Notes: generated from the letters alone by a model not told the origin. Shown: positions 1 through 10,609, numbered from the stretch's first letter. The stretch: DNA of 64,000 nt from Ensifer adhaerens (GCF_002940685.1 NZ_PNFP01000002.1:1-64000), one strand, 5' to 3'. Made by a program: numbers and translations.

Positions 1-381
1 CTGTTTTCCAACACGCTGGCGCCGGTGATTGCGGCGGCATCGCTGAAGGTGTTCGACCTGATCGACAACGGCGATGCGCTGCGTCAGCGGCTTTATGCCA
101 ATGCCAGCCTCTTCCGCACCGAGATGTCGAAGCTCGGCTTCACGCTCGCCGGCGAAGGCCACCCGATCATTCCTGTCATGCTCGGGGACGCGGCGCTCGC
201 CCAGGAAATGGCGGCGCGCATGCTGAAGAAGGGCGTCTATGTCATCGGCTTTTCCTTCCCGGTGGTGCCGAAGGGCCAGGCGCGCATCCGCACGCAGATG
301 TCGGCGGCCCACAGCGAGACCGACGTGCGCCGCGCGATCGCCGCCTTCGAAGAGGTCGGCCGCGAGCTTGGTGTGATCTGA
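1..381 (+). CDS. kbl: 2-amino-3-ketobutyrate CoA ligase (glycine C-acetyltransferase), C-terminal part
   Basis: PLP enzyme of the threonine-to-glycine route; it cleaves 2-amino-3-ketobutyrate with CoA to glycine and acetyl-CoA in the cytoplasm. The reading frame is open from base 1, so the gene starts before the window and only about 126 C-terminal residues are present. The fragment begins [20 protein letters not shown] and carries the small-domain signature [10 protein letters not shown] followed by [20 protein letters not shown], both typical of the alpha-oxoamine synthase C-terminus. The stop lies 11 bases before tdh, so the two are one operon. The GTG at 25 is internal and is not the start. 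Confidence 0.95.
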   Translation: MFSNTLAPVIAAASLKVFDLIDNGDALRQRLYANASLFRTEMSKLGFTLAGEGHPIIPVMLGDAALAQEMAARMLKKGVYVIGFSFPVVPKGQARIRTQMSAAHSETDVRRAIAAFEEVGRELGVI

Positions 382-392
382 GGGAGAGACTG

Positions 393-1427
<1,035 letters not shown>

Positions 1428-1463
1428 GCAGGCCGGGCCGTCGTCCAGGCGATGCGCGGCGGC

Positions 1464-1922
1464 TCAGTTGGCAAGGCCGAACTGGATTTCGATCTCGTGG
1501 TAGCGGGCGCCCTGGCCAGCCCAGCGGTGGTAGATCTCGCGGCTTTCGCCGGAGAAATTGTGCCTGGACATCTCGATCTTTGCGACCAGCGGCGCGTAGC
1601 CCTGGGTAAAGAGGCTGCGCATCGGGCCCTGGTGCAGCGCGGAGGCGACCATGATCGGCTCCAGGTCGATCAGATCGAGCGCGCCGCGATAGTCCTCACC
1701 GCCCGTGACCGGGCGGCAGATGCGCCAGTCGAATCGCGTCCTGGCGTTTTTCGGCAGATCGTTCGCGATGAAGATCCAGGGACCTGCGGGCATCATGCCG
1801 GCCTGTTCCATCTCCGCCTCGATGACAGGCGCCAGCACCGCACTCTCGTTCTTGACGTCCGGAATGGTGATCCGCCGCGCGATCGACAGCACCCGCATGG
1901 ATTCGGTTTCCTTGATGAGCAT
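1464..1922 (-). CDS. GyrI-like / effector-binding domain protein
   Basis: A 152-residue protein that looks like a stand-alone GyrI-like (AraC/BmrR effector-binding) domain. Features include an N-terminal strand with ITIPDVKNES, a middle segment MMPAGPWIFIANDLPKN, and a C-terminal segment with GPMRSLFTQGYAPLVAKIEM followed by EIYHRWAGQGARYHEIEIQF. No DNA-binding domain is present, so a direct regulatory role is unlikely; such domains bind small hydrophobic ligands. An upstream in-frame ATG at 1976 exists, but the ATG at 1922 has GGAGG five bases before it and is preferred. It converges with tdh. The specific ligand cannot be told from sequence. Confidence 0.75.
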   Translation of the reverse strand: MLIKETESMRVLSIARRITIPDVKNESAVLAPVIEAEMEQAGMMPAGPWIFIANDLPKNARTRFDWRICRPVTGGEDYRGALDLIDLEPIMVASALHQGPMRSLFTQGYAPLVAKIEMSRHNFSGESREIYHRWAGQGARYHEIEIQFGLAN

Positions 1923-2142
1923 TCGAGCCTCCATTTTGGCGCGAAGGTCGTGCGCCATCAGGTCGAACGCAAGCAAAAAACCGGAATAATCTTGCGAGTT
2001 TGCATTGATAATCGGCGCCGCGGGGAATTGTTTTGCGTGCGGGCGTCCGTGCGGTGGCTGCGCTTGCTTGGGCTAAGGGACGCACTATCTTGTCGGCCGG
2101 GGCGCGCAATCGCCGGCACCCGGAAGAACAGGAGACAGATGC

Positions 2143-2487
2143 ATGCGCTACGAGGGAAGCTGTCACTGCGGCAAGATCGCCTTCGAGGTCGAAGGGGAAT
2201 TTGGCGAAGCGATCGACTGCAATTGCTCGCTCTGCCGGCGCCGCGGCGGTCTGCTCGCCTTCGTTTCCCGTGACCAGCTGACGCTCACGACGCCGGAAGC
2301 AGACCTTTCGACCTATGTCTTCAACAAGCACGTGATAGAGCACCGGTTCTGCGCGACCTGCGGCATCGCGCCGTTCGGTGAGGGCGAGGGGCCGCACGGG
2401 CGGATGGCGGCGATCAACCTGCGCTGCCTGCCGGACTTCGACATCGAGGCGGTGAAGGTCGTCAAATATGACGGCCGTTCGGCTTAG
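2143..2487 (+). CDS. GFA (glutathione-dependent formaldehyde-activating enzyme-like) family protein
   Basis: A 114-residue Mss4-like-fold protein of the GFA/CENP-V family. Zinc-binding cysteine pairs are clear: GSCHCGKIAF near residue 6, CNCSLCRRRG near residue 26, and FCATCGIAPF near residue 70. The family is named for S-hydroxymethylglutathione formation, but most members have no proven reaction, so only the fold is claimed here. The start follows CAGGAGAC. It is a single gene ahead of the rpoD promoter region. A second, divergent GFA protein is encoded at 57984-58403. Confidence 0.85.
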   Translation: MRYEGSCHCGKIAFEVEGEFGEAIDCNCSLCRRRGGLLAFVSRDQLTLTTPEADLSTYVFNKHVIEHRFCATCGIAPFGEGEGPHGRMAAINLRCLPDFDIEAVKVVKYDGRSA

Positions 2488-2949
2488 AATCGGGCCCGGG
2501 AATGCAACCCTGGTTGCGCGTGCGGCTATGGCACAACGAGACCTTGCCGATTAAATCGGTGTTACCCTTGTCTTTTGGCGGGCAGCGCCTACATCTTCAG
2601 CGGAAGCTGATAAACCCCAAAAAGCGACAGGAACGGTGATTTTTACCGAATCATCGGGTTTTTCAGCGGAAATGCTTGACGGGATCGAAAATTCTGGGAA
2701 TCACCATTTCCGAATAAGAAATGGCGAAATGACACGGCGGTTAGGGAATCATGCCAGAGACGTTTCAGTGGCAGGACTGTCGGAGCTTGCCCGCTTCGCC
2801 ACGAGTACACTCGTGGTTAAACAGGAATTAAACATCATCCCGTTACGTCAGGGGAAATGATTCGGTGGCGGGTGCGCGGCGCGCCCGGACCTTCGAGCGG
2901 CATTGGCACCGGGCTCACGCCGGTTGCGACAAGGAAAGCGACGAACTAA
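2488..2949. other. Non-coding gap upstream of rpoD
   Basis: Four hundred and sixty bases without a credible gene. The stretch from about 2560 to 2850 is AT-richer than its surroundings, as expected for the promoter and leader of rpoD. In many alphaproteobacteria dnaG lies just before rpoD; it is not here. An open frame at 2636-2860 has no recognisable protein and no convincing ribosome site. I could not assign -35 and -10 boxes with confidence. Confidence 0.5.
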
Positions 2950-5007
2950 ATGGCAACCAAAGTCAAAGAAAACGAAGAAGCTGACGTAGAACGCGAAGGC
3001 GCTCCGGACGGCCCGCTTCTCGATCTTTCCGATGACGCTGTCAAGAAGATGATCAAGGCCGCCAAGAAGCGCGGCTACGTGACGATGGACGAGCTGAACT
3101 CCGTCCTTCCGTCCGAGGAAGTCACCTCCGAGCAGATCGAAGACACGATGGCGATGCTGTCCGACATGGGCATCAACGTGATCGAGGACGAGGAAGCCGA
3201 AGAAGCTGCCGGCGGCGGCGACGACGAGGCCAGCGACGACGATGGCGACAGCGAGGGCGGTGAACTCGCGCCTTCCAGCGGCACGTCGCTTGCGACCAGC
3301 AAGAAGAAAGAGCCGACCGATCGTACCGACGATCCGGTCCGCATGTACCTGCGCGAAATGGGCTCGGTCGAGCTTCTGTCGCGCGAAGGCGAAATCGCGA
3401 TCGCCAAGCGCATCGAGGCTGGCCGCGAGACGATGATCGCCGGTCTCTGTGAGAGCCCGCTGACCTTCCAGGCGCTGATCATCTGGCGCGACGAACTGAA
3501 CGAAGGCCAGACGCTTCTGCGCGAGATCATCGATCTCGAAACCACCTATTCCGGTCCCGAGGCCAAGGCTGCCCCGCAGTTCCAGAGCCCGGAAAAGATC
3601 GAGGCCGACCGCAAGGCTGCCGAGGAAAAGGAAAAGACCCGCAAGGTTCGCTCGCCTGCCAATGACGACGACATCACCAATGTCGGCGGCGATGTCATGC
3701 CGGCGGAAGAAGAAGAGGAAGACGACGACGAGTCGAACCTCTCGCTCGCGGCCATGGAAGCGGAACTGCGCCCGCAGGTCATGGAAACCCTCGACATCAT
3801 CGCCGAGACCTACAAGAAGCTGCGCAAGTTGCAGGACCAGCAGGTGGAAGCCCGTCTTGCCGCCACCGGCACGCTGTCGCCCGCCCAGGAGCGCCGCTAC
3901 AAGGAACTCAAGGACGAGCTGATCAAGGCGGTCAAGTCGCTGTCGCTCAACCAGAACCGCGTCGACAGCCTGGTCGAGCAGCTCTACGACATCTCCAAGC
4001 GCCTGATGCAGAACGAAGGTCGCCTGCTGCGCCTTGCCGAATCCTACGGCGTCAAGCGTGACTCGTTCCTTGAGCAGTATTCGGGCGCCGAACTCGACCC
4101 GAACTGGATGAAGTCGATCAGCAACCTGGCCGGCAAGGGCTGGAAGGAATTCGCCAAGAGCGAAAACCAGACGATCCGCGACATCCGCCAGGAGATCCAG
4201 AACCTTGCGACCGAAACCGGCATCTCGATCGCCGAGTTCCGCCGCATCGTTTCCATGGTGCAGAAGGGCGAGCGCGAAGCGCGCATCGCCAAGAAGGAAA
4301 TGGTCGAAGCGAACCTGCGCCTCGTCATCTCCATCGCCAAGAAGTATACCAACCGCGGTCTGCAGTTCCTCGACTTGATCCAGGAAGGCAACATCGGCCT
4401 GATGAAGGCGGTCGACAAGTTCGAATACCGCCGCGGCTACAAGTTCTCGACCTACGCCACCTGGTGGATCCGTCAGGCGATCACCCGGTCGATCGCCGAC
4501 CAGGCCCGCACGATCCGCATTCCGGTGCACATGATCGAGACGATCAACAAGATCGTCCGCACCTCGCGCCAGATGCTGCACGAGATCGGTCGCGAGCCGA
4601 CGCCGGAAGAACTGGCCGAAAAGCTCGCCATGCCGCTCGAGAAGGTCCGCAAGGTCCTGAAGATCGCCAAGGAGCCGATCTCGCTCGAAACGCCTGTCGG
4701 TGACGAAGAGGATTCGCACCTCGGCGATTTCATCGAGGACAAGAACGCGCTGCTGCCGATCGACGCCGCCATCCAGGCGAACCTGCGCGAGACGACCACC
4801 CGCGTTCTCGCTTCGCTGACGCCGCGCGAAGAGCGCGTGCTGCGCATGCGCTTCGGTATCGGCATGAACACCGACCACACGCTCGAAGAAGTCGGTCAGC
4901 AGTTCTCGGTTACCCGCGAACGTATCCGCCAGATCGAAGCAAAGGCGCTCCGCAAGCTCAAGCATCCGAGCCGCTCGCGGAAATTGCGCTCGTTCCTCGA
5001 CAGCTAA
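2950..5007 (+). CDS. rpoD: RNA polymerase primary sigma factor RpoD (sigma-70)
   Basis: Housekeeping sigma factor, 685 residues, the usual rhizobial size. Region 1.1 is at the N-terminus ([20 protein letters not shown]), followed by an acidic stretch. Region 1.2 begins [20 protein letters not shown] near residue 127. The long acidic non-conserved region lies between about 230 and 300. Region 2 holds [20 protein letters not shown] and [20 protein letters not shown] (residues about 475-520). Region 4 ends with the helix-turn-helix [19 protein letters not shown]. An intrinsic terminator follows 27 bases after the stop, so rpoD is transcribed alone. Reading frame and domains are all intact. Confidence 0.99.
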   Translation: MATKVKENEEADVEREGAPDGPLLDLSDDAVKKMIKAAKKRGYVTMDELNSVLPSEEVTSEQIEDTMAMLSDMGINVIEDEEAEEAAGGGDDEASDDDGDSEGGELAPSSGTSLATSKKKEPTDRTDDPVRMYLREMGSVELLSREGEIAIAKRIEAGRETMIAGLCESPLTFQALIIWRDELNEGQTLLREIIDLETTYSGPEAKAAPQFQSPEKIEADRKAAEEKEKTRKVRSPANDDDITNVGGDVMPAEEEEEDDDESNLSLAAMEAELRPQVMETLDIIAETYKKLRKLQDQQVEARLAATGTLSPAQERRYKELKDELIKAVKSLSLNQNRVDSLVEQLYDISKRLMQNEGRLLRLAESYGVKRDSFLEQYSGAELDPNWMKSISNLAGKGWKEFAKSENQTIRDIRQEIQNLATETGISIAEFRRIVSMVQKGEREARIAKKEMVEANLRLVISIAKKYTNRGLQFLDLIQEGNIGLMKAVDKFEYRRGYKFSTYATWWIRQAITRSIADQARTIRIPVHMIETINKIVRTSRQMLHEIGREPTPEELAEKLAMPLEKVRKVLKIAKEPISLETPVGDEEDSHLGDFIEDKNALLPIDAAIQANLRETTTRVLASLTPREERVLRMRFGIGMNTDHTLEEVGQQFSVTRERIRQIEAKALRKLKHPSRSRKLRSFLDS

Positions 5008-5033
5008 AGTCGGGTACATGCAAAGATAAGGAA

Positions 5034-5057
5034 GCCGGGCCGCGCGCCCGGCTTTTT
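5034..5057 (+). terminator. Rho-independent terminator of rpoD
   Basis: Perfect stem GCCGGGC (5034-5040) with GCCCGGC (5046-5052), a five-base loop, then five T residues, 27 bases downstream of the rpoD stop codon. Confidence 0.93.
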
Positions 5058-5200
5058 CGTTTCCGCCTCACCCATGCGATTTATTGTGGGCGCTTTCGCC
5101 GGGGAGTATAGTCGCCGTTTCGCAGCAATCTGGGGCACCCCGTCTAGGACGCGGGAGCAATCGCACCGCGGGCGTGAAGCGTGCCCCGTGGAGGTGTCAG

Positions 5201-5494
5201 ATGACCACCTATGTCATGCTCCTCAACTGGACCGAGCAGGGCGTCAAGAATGTGCGCGATTCTCCGAAGCGGCTCGACCTCGCACGAAATGTGCTCGGCG
5301 AGATGGGCGGCTCCTTCAAGCATTTCTTCCTGACCATGGGCGACTACGACATGGTCGCCATCGTCGAGGCGCCTGACGACGCGGTGGCCGCGCGCTTCGC
5401 GCTCACGCTTGGCATGGCCGGCAATGTGCGCTCGACGACGCTGAAGGCCTTTCCCGAGGCCGCCTATCGCGAGCTGATCGCATCGCTTGGATGA
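5201..5494 (+). CDS. GYD domain-containing protein
   Basis: A 97-residue protein of the GYD family, small ferredoxin-like-fold proteins of unknown biochemical role. Typical features are the N-terminal YVMLLNWTEQGVKNVRDSPK, the family motif MGDYDMVAIVEAPDD near residues 46-60, and the C-terminal GNVRSTTLKAFPEAAYRELI. The ATG at 5201 follows GGAGGTG with correct spacing; longer frames from 5084 are not supported by a ribosome site. It is a stand-alone gene downstream of the rpoD terminator. Confidence 0.88.
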   Translation: MTTYVMLLNWTEQGVKNVRDSPKRLDLARNVLGEMGGSFKHFFLTMGDYDMVAIVEAPDDAVAARFALTLGMAGNVRSTTLKAFPEAAYRELIASLG

Positions 5495-5557
5495 GCAGCC
5501 GGCATGGCGGCGGCCATGTGGGAAATCGCGGCCGCAACGCCAGGCACATGTCCCAGC

Positions 5558-6439
5558 TCAGGGCGCGCCGTTTCCCGAGAGGATGCGCGCCGCGCCCTGC
5601 ATAGCGTTGCGAAAGGCGTCGTCAAAGCTCACGCCGCTCAACCGCCAGCGGTAGCGCCTGCCGCCCGCGTCCATCTGCCATTTGGCGATCCAGCCGCGGG
5701 CTTGATCGGACCAGACGAGCGTGCCGATGAGTGGCACGTCGCTATCGGTTCGCGTCGCGGGCGGGAAGAGTTGTGCGGGGTCTGCCTCAGGCAGGGGGTC
5801 GAGGACGGGTTTGCGGGCAATGACGTCGGCCGCATCCGGCAGGATGGCCGAGAGCGCCAGCGGACCTGCCGCGGCCTGAAGCGCATCCACCATATAGGGG
5901 CTTTCACTGCCGTCGCGCGTCAGCACGAAGCGGCGTTTCTGGTCCTTGACCGCCAGCCATACGGCGATCGCCGGGCGCGGGGCGAGCCAAGGCTTGCGGC
6001 CGAGTTCTTTGAGGAGCGGATCGAGCGCCGCCGGCCGGTATCGGCAGGTAAGGTCGTGCGGGCGGTCGTGCGTGCCCTGCTCGTCATGGATGGGAATACC
6101 CTCGAGGCGGTCGCGATAGGAGTAGGATGAAACGAAGCTGCCGGCCTTCGCATCGGCTGCGGCAAATCCGGGCGTATCCGTTATCGTCGGATCGCCTGAT
6201 AGTTTGACCAGCACTTCGCGCAAACATTCGCGAAAGCCGATCTGACGGTTGATCTCGCCGGTTCCGGTGACGATCGCGTCGCTTCGATAGAGGGCGTCGT
6301 TACCGGCAGCGAGCACCTGGCCGATGGGCAATCCGCCCGCAATCAGCCAGACGGCCGCCGCAACGGGCGCCAGAGCGCACAATTTGCGGGCGACCCCGGG
6401 CCACGAGGTTGTTCTTCGGTAAGGCGCTTGAACGTCCAT
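5558..6439 (-). CDS. DUF2066 domain-containing exported protein
   Basis: A 293-residue protein with an N-terminal hydrophobic segment (about residues 20-45, ending QVLAAG) that acts as a signal peptide or anchor. The remainder matches DUF2066: a start with DALYRSDAIVTGTGEINRQI, then FRECLREVLVKLSGDP, and the central PRPAIAVWLAVKDQ that begins the second half. The C-terminus GVSFDDAFRNAMQGAARIL resembles the family end. The function of the family is unknown; a periplasmic location is inferred. It converges with the GYD gene. Confidence 0.8.
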   Translation of the reverse strand: MDVQAPYRRTTSWPGVARKLCALAPVAAAVWLIAGGLPIGQVLAAGNDALYRSDAIVTGTGEINRQIGFRECLREVLVKLSGDPTITDTPGFAAADAKAGSFVSSYSYRDRLEGIPIHDEQGTHDRPHDLTCRYRPAALDPLLKELGRKPWLAPRPAIAVWLAVKDQKRRFVLTRDGSESPYMVDALQAAAGPLALSAILPDAADVIARKPVLDPLPEADPAQLFPPATRTDSDVPLIGTLVWSDQARGWIAKWQMDAGGRRYRWRLSGVSFDDAFRNAMQGAARILSGNGAP

Positions 6440-6527
6440 GCTCTGCCCTTGGCTGGATCCGCGCTCAAACTTCGTTGCCGCCGATGCCCGATTGTCGGCA
6501 AGTTACCAAGACTTGCGACGGCGAACT

Positions 6528-6902
6528 TCAGGATTCAGGCGCGCTGACGCGTACATTGTCGAGAGGCACCCACCCGGTCGCGCCGTCGGAAAGTCGAGCA
6601 GCCCACAGCCAACCGTTCAGCTGGCGCTCGCCATGCAGCAGCTCGCCTTCGACGACGTCCAGTTCCCGGTTGGTGAAGTCCTCCAGCATCGTGCCGGCCC
6701 CGTCGGCATGGCGGTCGAGCATTTGCTCCGGCACGAACCCGGCCTCCTGCCCCGGAACCGAACAGAGATACCAATCGGGCCAGCCTTCAGCACCGTCATA
6801 CCGTTCGCCGACGAAAACCCGGTCTCCCTTCTTCAAGCTCATGGGCTCGGGGAATTCACTGACATGCGGCAGGGTGACGACGTATTTCTGATCGGACTTC
6901 AT
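6528..6902 (-). CDS. Small protein with two SH3-like modules
   Basis: A 124-residue protein built from two SH3-like halves. The first (about residues 5-60) contains SLKKGDRVFVGERYDG then WYLCSVPGQEAGFVPEQML. The second (65-120) contains FTNRELDVVEGELLHG then GWLWAARLSDGATGWVPLDN. The pattern of basic-then-WV/FVP is that of variant SH3 domains. No signal peptide is visible, so it is probably cytoplasmic. The start is preceded by GGGAG. It is transcribed alone, and the partner ligand is unknown. Confidence 0.7.
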   Translation of the reverse strand: MKSDQKYVVTLPHVSEFPEPMSLKKGDRVFVGERYDGAEGWPDWYLCSVPGQEAGFVPEQMLDRHADGAGTMLEDFTNRELDVVEGELLHGERQLNGWLWAARLSDGATGWVPLDNVRVSAPES

Positions 6903-7106
6903 TGATGCTCCCTGATTGATGCTATTTGCCGGCGTGCCGCGCTTCGTCCCCTTGATAGGGCCAGGTCAAAACCCCCGATAGAGCGAAATTTGCCGATGCA
7001 CGTGCCTCTCCCCATCGCTCGCACTCTCCCGATCGCTCGCAATTGAATCAAAAGGGATCCTTAAGGTTTACGTTTTATCAATCTCTCGGAAACCCGAGGT
7101 TCTGCG

Positions 7107-7676
7107 ATGCGTTGCGTATTTGTCGTCGTCCTCCTGTTGCTGGCCGGCTGCGGAACGGTGCCGAGAGACACCCGGAATGCCTGTGCCGTTTTTGAGCAGC
7201 AAGATGGCCTTTTCAACAATTGGCGCCGGGAGGCTTACAGCGCCCAGCGCGAGTACGGCGTGCCCGTGCCGATCCTGATGGCGACCGTCTATACCGAATC
7301 CGGGTTCCGTCATAATGCCCGGCCGCCGCGCACCAAGCTCTTCGGCTTCATTCCCTGGACGCGCGTTTCGACCGCCTACGGCTATTCCCAGGCGCTCGAC
7401 GGCACCTGGGCGCGCTACCAGAGCGAGACCGGCCGCTGGGCGGCGCGCCGTTCGGATTTCGGCGACGCGATCCGCTTCATCGCCTGGTATCACCGCGAAA
7501 GCGCCCAAAAGAACGGCATCGCGCTCAACGACGCCTACCGGCTCTACATCGCCTACTACCATGGCCACGCCGGCTATGCCCGCGGCAACTGGAGCGACAC
7601 GGCGAAGAACGGCGCCAAGCGCGCCGCCGGCATGGCCTCGGTCTACAGCAAGCAGCTCAGAGGCTGCGGCAGCTGA
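7107..7676 (+). CDS. Lytic transglycosylase-like (SLT domain) lipoprotein
   Basis: A 189-residue exported lipoprotein. The signal peptide MRCVFVVVLLLLAGC ends in a clear lipobox with Cys15. The catalytic-type lysozyme fold follows: YGVPVPILMATVYTESGFRH holds the presumed catalytic Glu in the TESGF context, followed by ARPPRTK, AYGYSQALDGTWARYQ and the C-terminal AYYHGHAGYARGNW. This order is that of SLT transglycosylases that cleave peptidoglycan. It lies alone after a 200-base gap. Confidence 0.85.
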   Translation: MRCVFVVVLLLLAGCGTVPRDTRNACAVFEQQDGLFNNWRREAYSAQREYGVPVPILMATVYTESGFRHNARPPRTKLFGFIPWTRVSTAYGYSQALDGTWARYQSETGRWAARRSDFGDAIRFIAWYHRESAQKNGIALNDAYRLYIAYYHGHAGYARGNWSDTAKNGAKRAAGMASVYSKQLRGCGS

Positions 7677-7721
7677 CATCGTCCCGCTGCTGAGCGGGCA
7701 TCGAGCGACTGTCTTCTCCGC

Positions 7722-8174
7722 TTAGCCAGCGGCTGCGCGGTCGAGTTCGGCGATGTCGATCTTGATCATCCCCATCATCGCCTGCTGGGCGCGGGCTGCA
7801 CGGGCCGGATCGGGATCGCCGAGATGGCGCATCAGGGCGTCGGGAATGATCTGCCAGGCAAGCCCGAACCTGTCCTTCAGCCAGCCGCAATGCTGCGGCG
7901 TGCCGCCGTCTGAGAGCCTGTCCCAGAAGTAGTCGACCTCGGTCTGGTCGGCGCAGCGCACGAAAAACGACACCGCCTCGCTGAACTTGAAATGCGGACC
8001 GCCGTTAAGCCCCATGAAGTGCTGCCCCTCGAGCTCGAAGGAAGCGGTGAAGGCCTTGCCGTCCGGCCCCTTCTTGACGTCGGTGATGCGCGCGTTGCGG
8101 AAGATGGAGGTGTAAAAGCCGATGGCTTCCTCCAGTTGATCGTCGAACCAGAGAAAAGGCGTGATCTTCTGCAT
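7722..8174 (-). CDS. VOC family (PhnB-like, 3-demethylubiquinone-9 3-methyltransferase-type fold) protein
   Basis: A 150-residue PhnB-like glyoxalase-fold protein. The N-terminus MQKITPFLWFDDQLEEAIGF is typical of the 3-dmu-9_3-mt subgroup, followed by FELEGQHFMGLNGGPHFKFS and the C-terminal half with CGWLKDRFGLAWQIIPDAL. Despite the family name no methyltransferase activity is established. The ATG at 8174 is preceded by GGGAGA and is preferred over a frame opening at 8258. Its 5' end faces the DUF1428 gene, so the two are divergent. Confidence 0.85.
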   Translation of the reverse strand: MQKITPFLWFDDQLEEAIGFYTSIFRNARITDVKKGPDGKAFTASFELEGQHFMGLNGGPHFKFSEAVSFFVRCADQTEVDYFWDRLSDGGTPQHCGWLKDRFGLAWQIIPDALMRHLGDPDPARAARAQQAMMGMIKIDIAELDRAAAG

Positions 8175-8337
8175 GTGGATGTCTCCCTTGATGGCCGGTA
8201 CCGCCCAAGGACGAACGGTGCGCCATCGACCCGACAGGCAAGCGGGCGTTCCCGACAAAAAAATTCGGGCCGGGTGTCGGAACCTTTCCGCGTCGCGCGT
8301 CCTTTGCTCTGTCGAGCGAACCGAGGAGGAAACGACG

Positions 8338-8691
8338 ATGACCTATGTGGATGGATTTCTGGTGGCTGTGCCGAAAGCTAATATCGAGGCCTACAAGGCG
8401 ATGGCGAAAGCAGCAGGGGAGGTGTGGATGGAGCACGGCGCGCTCTCCTACACCGAATGCCTGGCAGACGACGTGCCCTATGGCGAGGTCACGTCCTTTC
8501 CTCGCTCGGTGCAGGCCAAGGACGATGAAACGGTGGTTTTCTCCTGGGTCTCCTACAGGTCCCGCACGGATCGTGATCAGATCGTTGCCAAGGTCATGGC
8601 CGATCCGCGGCTGCAGGGCGATGCCTGGAAGGAGGTCTTCGACGGCAAGCGCCTGATCTATGGCGGCTTCGACGCCTTCCTGGAGATGTAG
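8338..8691 (+). CDS. DUF1428 domain-containing protein
   Basis: A 117-residue cytoplasmic protein matching DUF1428. It starts MTYVDGFLVAVPKANIEAYK, continues with WMEHGALSYTECLADDVPYG, and ends with DGKRLIYGGFDAFLEM; these are the family hallmarks. The ATG at 8338 sits after GAGGAGGAAACGACG, a strong ribosome site. The family has a dimeric ferredoxin-like fold and no known reaction. It is divergent from the PhnB-like gene, with a 163-base intergenic region. Confidence 0.88.
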   Translation: MTYVDGFLVAVPKANIEAYKAMAKAAGEVWMEHGALSYTECLADDVPYGEVTSFPRSVQAKDDETVVFSWVSYRSRTDRDQIVAKVMADPRLQGDAWKEVFDGKRLIYGGFDAFLEM

Positions 8692-8817
8692 GCGCCGATT
8701 GCGCGACGGCTTGCGGCAGATCGCCTTGGAGCGGGAGCAGCCCGGGGATAAAAGCATTGGGCTATCAACGGGTCGCACCGCCTTTGCGGCGGATGCGGCC
8801 GCTTGCCGGAGGCCTTC

Positions 8818-9240
8818 ATGCCGCAAACGCGCATCACCATCACCACCCATGGCCAGGGGCTCTACGAATTCACCGACGAGGCGGCGGCCTTCGTGCGTGC
8901 GAACGCGGACGGCGAGGGGCTGCTCACCGTCTTCGTGCGGCACACCTCCTGCTCGCTTCTGATCCAGGAAAATGCCGATCCGGACGTGAAGCGCGACCTC
9001 GACGCGTTCTTCCGCCGGCTCGTGCCGCCATCGACCGATCCGTCCATGCGCTGGATCGTGCATACCCAGGAGGGCCCCGACGACATGCCGGCGCATATCA
9101 AGGCAGCGCTGACGCCGGTATCGCTCGGCATTCCCGTCGCGCACGGCCGCATGCTCACCGGCACCTGGCAGGGGCTCTATCTCTTCGAGCATCGCGACCG
9201 TCCGCATCGCCGCGAGATCGTCCTGCACCTTTCCGCCTGA
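8818..9240 (+). CDS. YjbQ / UPF0047 family protein
   Basis: A 140-residue member of the YjbQ family, for which weak thiamine-phosphate synthase activity is reported in some members. Signature stretches are VRHTSCSLLIQENADPDV, EGPDDMPAHIKAALT and TGTWQGLYLFEHRDRPHRRE, which hold the conserved His residues of the family's active-site cleft. The ATG at 8818 is preceded by GGAGG; a TTG at 8803 is a poorer start. The metabolic role is not settled. Confidence 0.88.
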   Translation: MPQTRITITTHGQGLYEFTDEAAAFVRANADGEGLLTVFVRHTSCSLLIQENADPDVKRDLDAFFRRLVPPSTDPSMRWIVHTQEGPDDMPAHIKAALTPVSLGIPVAHGRMLTGTWQGLYLFEHRDRPHRREIVLHLSA

Positions 9241-9338
9241 TCTCCGCCGAGCACGATTGAACGGCGCCGCGGCGGTTCTAGATAAAGGGTCAAGAACAGG
9301 GCCCGAGAGCCGGCGTTCGATGCCGGGGAGGAGCAGGG

Positions 9339-9743
9339 ATGACCGATGCACAGACGATTGCCAGCCGCTTCATCGAGGCGCTGAACCAGCGCGATTTCGA
9401 GGCGCTTGCGCGGCTCGTCCACGAGGATGTCGAGCTTGATTCGCTCACCGGCCAGCGCACCGTCGGCGCCGGCCCATTGCGCGCCTGGCTGATGAACTAT
9501 CTGCGCCGTTTCGACGAGCAGTTCGGCGACGTCGTGCTGATGCGCGACGCCTTCGGCCAGCGCGTGGCCGCCGATCTGACGGCGCGCGGCACCTATCGCG
9601 AGACGATGGAGGGCTTTGCCCCCGCAACGGGCCAGAGCTATTCCATCCCGAGCGTGCTCGTCTTCGAGATCGAGGACGGTTCCATCACCCGCCTCAGCCA
9701 TTATCGCAACCTTCGTGTCTTCGAGCGCGCGCTTGCCGGTTAG
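9339..9743 (+). CDS. Nuclear transport factor 2 (SnoaL)-like protein
   Basis: A 134-residue NTF2-fold protein. It begins AQTIASRFIEALNQRDFEAL followed by VHEDVELDSLTG, the usual helix-loop of SnoaL-like proteins, and ends with VLVFEIEDGSITRLSHYRN, the conserved final strands. No signal peptide is seen. Members may be small hydrolases or isomerases or mere binding modules; no substrate can be assigned. The ribosome site GGGGAGGAGCAGGG precedes the ATG. Confidence 0.8.
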   Translation: MTDAQTIASRFIEALNQRDFEALARLVHEDVELDSLTGQRTVGAGPLRAWLMNYLRRFDEQFGDVVLMRDAFGQRVAADLTARGTYRETMEGFAPATGQSYSIPSVLVFEIEDGSITRLSHYRNLRVFERALAG

Positions 9744-10175
9744 GGGCTGCGGGGGCAGGGCGCGTCAACGCCCACGGGAGCGCGTCTTCCGCCCGTTCGC
9801 CGCCGTTCGGCGATCGCGTGAGCGGGTTCTACCCCGGAAAAGTGGCTGCCGATCCCGAAGTTGGCGCGAACCGGCGGCGGACTGATTCGCAGCGCGTTTG
9901 CGGCGAGGCAATGGTCCATCGGGGCGCCGTCGAAGCGCATAAGTCCTTCCCGAATATTGTGTATAAGCAATGCCTTATCCTTTGCGCCCCGCAACGGGGC
10001 CGCTTTGCGGTTGAGGCGGGCTGTCGCGTCGCAACGGGCCGCGCATCACGTTCCGGCAACCTGAACCTCCCATGAACATCAAGTTCCGCTGTCGTTCAGC
10101 TAAGGGGACCTATTCTTTGATCAATCGCTTGGGACGGTGATTGCCCCTTGAACCCTTCAAGCCTGGAGAGAGATT
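9744..10175. other. Non-coding gap
   Basis: About 430 bases with no convincing gene. The segment around 9825-9860 (CCCCGGAAAAGTGG) resembles a core often seen in rhizobial intergenic repeats. Competing open frames on both strands lack recognisable protein features. The last 35 bases hold the ribosome site (GGAGAGAG) of the secreted protein gene. Confidence 0.45.
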
Positions 10176-10562
10176 ATGAAGAACCGCTTTTTTAACGCCG
10201 CTGCCGCCGCCGTCATCGGACTGACCGGCCTGCTGGGCGCCGCCTCCACCGCTTCGGCCGACTCGATCGAATTCGGCTTCGGCCCGCGCGGCGGCGTCGA
10301 TGTACAGTACCGCGACTACAATGGTGGCTACGGCGACGAGCGCGACTGGGGTCGCGGCCGTGACCGCCACTGGGACCGTGACCGCCGCGGCCGTTGCGCG
10401 CCCTGGATGGCCGTCGACAAGGCCCGCGATCGTGGCTTCCGCCGCGCCTATGTCGCCGACGTCTCGTCGCGCCGTGTCGTCGTCGAAGGTCGTCGCGACG
10501 GCTATCGCCAGACGATCGTCTTCGCAAACGTCCGCGGCTGCCCGACGATCGGCCGCTGGTAA
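10176..10562 (+). CDS. Small secreted Arg/Asp-rich hypothetical protein
   Basis: A 128-residue protein with a clean Sec signal peptide: basic MKNR, a hydrophobic core, and likely cleavage after ASTASA near residue 28. The mature part has a low-complexity R/D/W/G segment (about 45-72, such as DWGRGRDRHWDRDRRG), then a conserved-looking module with CAPWMAVDKARDRGFRRAYV and a second cysteine in VRGCPTIGRW. The two mature-part cysteines could form a disulfide. I do not recognise a named family. Start and terminator are both well defined. Confidence 0.8.
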   Translation: MKNRFFNAAAAAVIGLTGLLGAASTASADSIEFGFGPRGGVDVQYRDYNGGYGDERDWGRGRDRHWDRDRRGRCAPWMAVDKARDRGFRRAYVADVSSRRVVVEGRRDGYRQTIVFANVRGCPTIGRW

Positions 10563-10609
10563 GACCGCGTAACCTTCCCGCCTCGTCTCCCCCGGCCGGC
10601 GGAAGTATG

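Noticed and set aside
2848-5019. 723-residue open frame antisense to rpoD
   Set aside because: It mirrors the GC-rich codon pattern of rpoD; composition is low-complexity and the plus strand is unmistakably RpoD.
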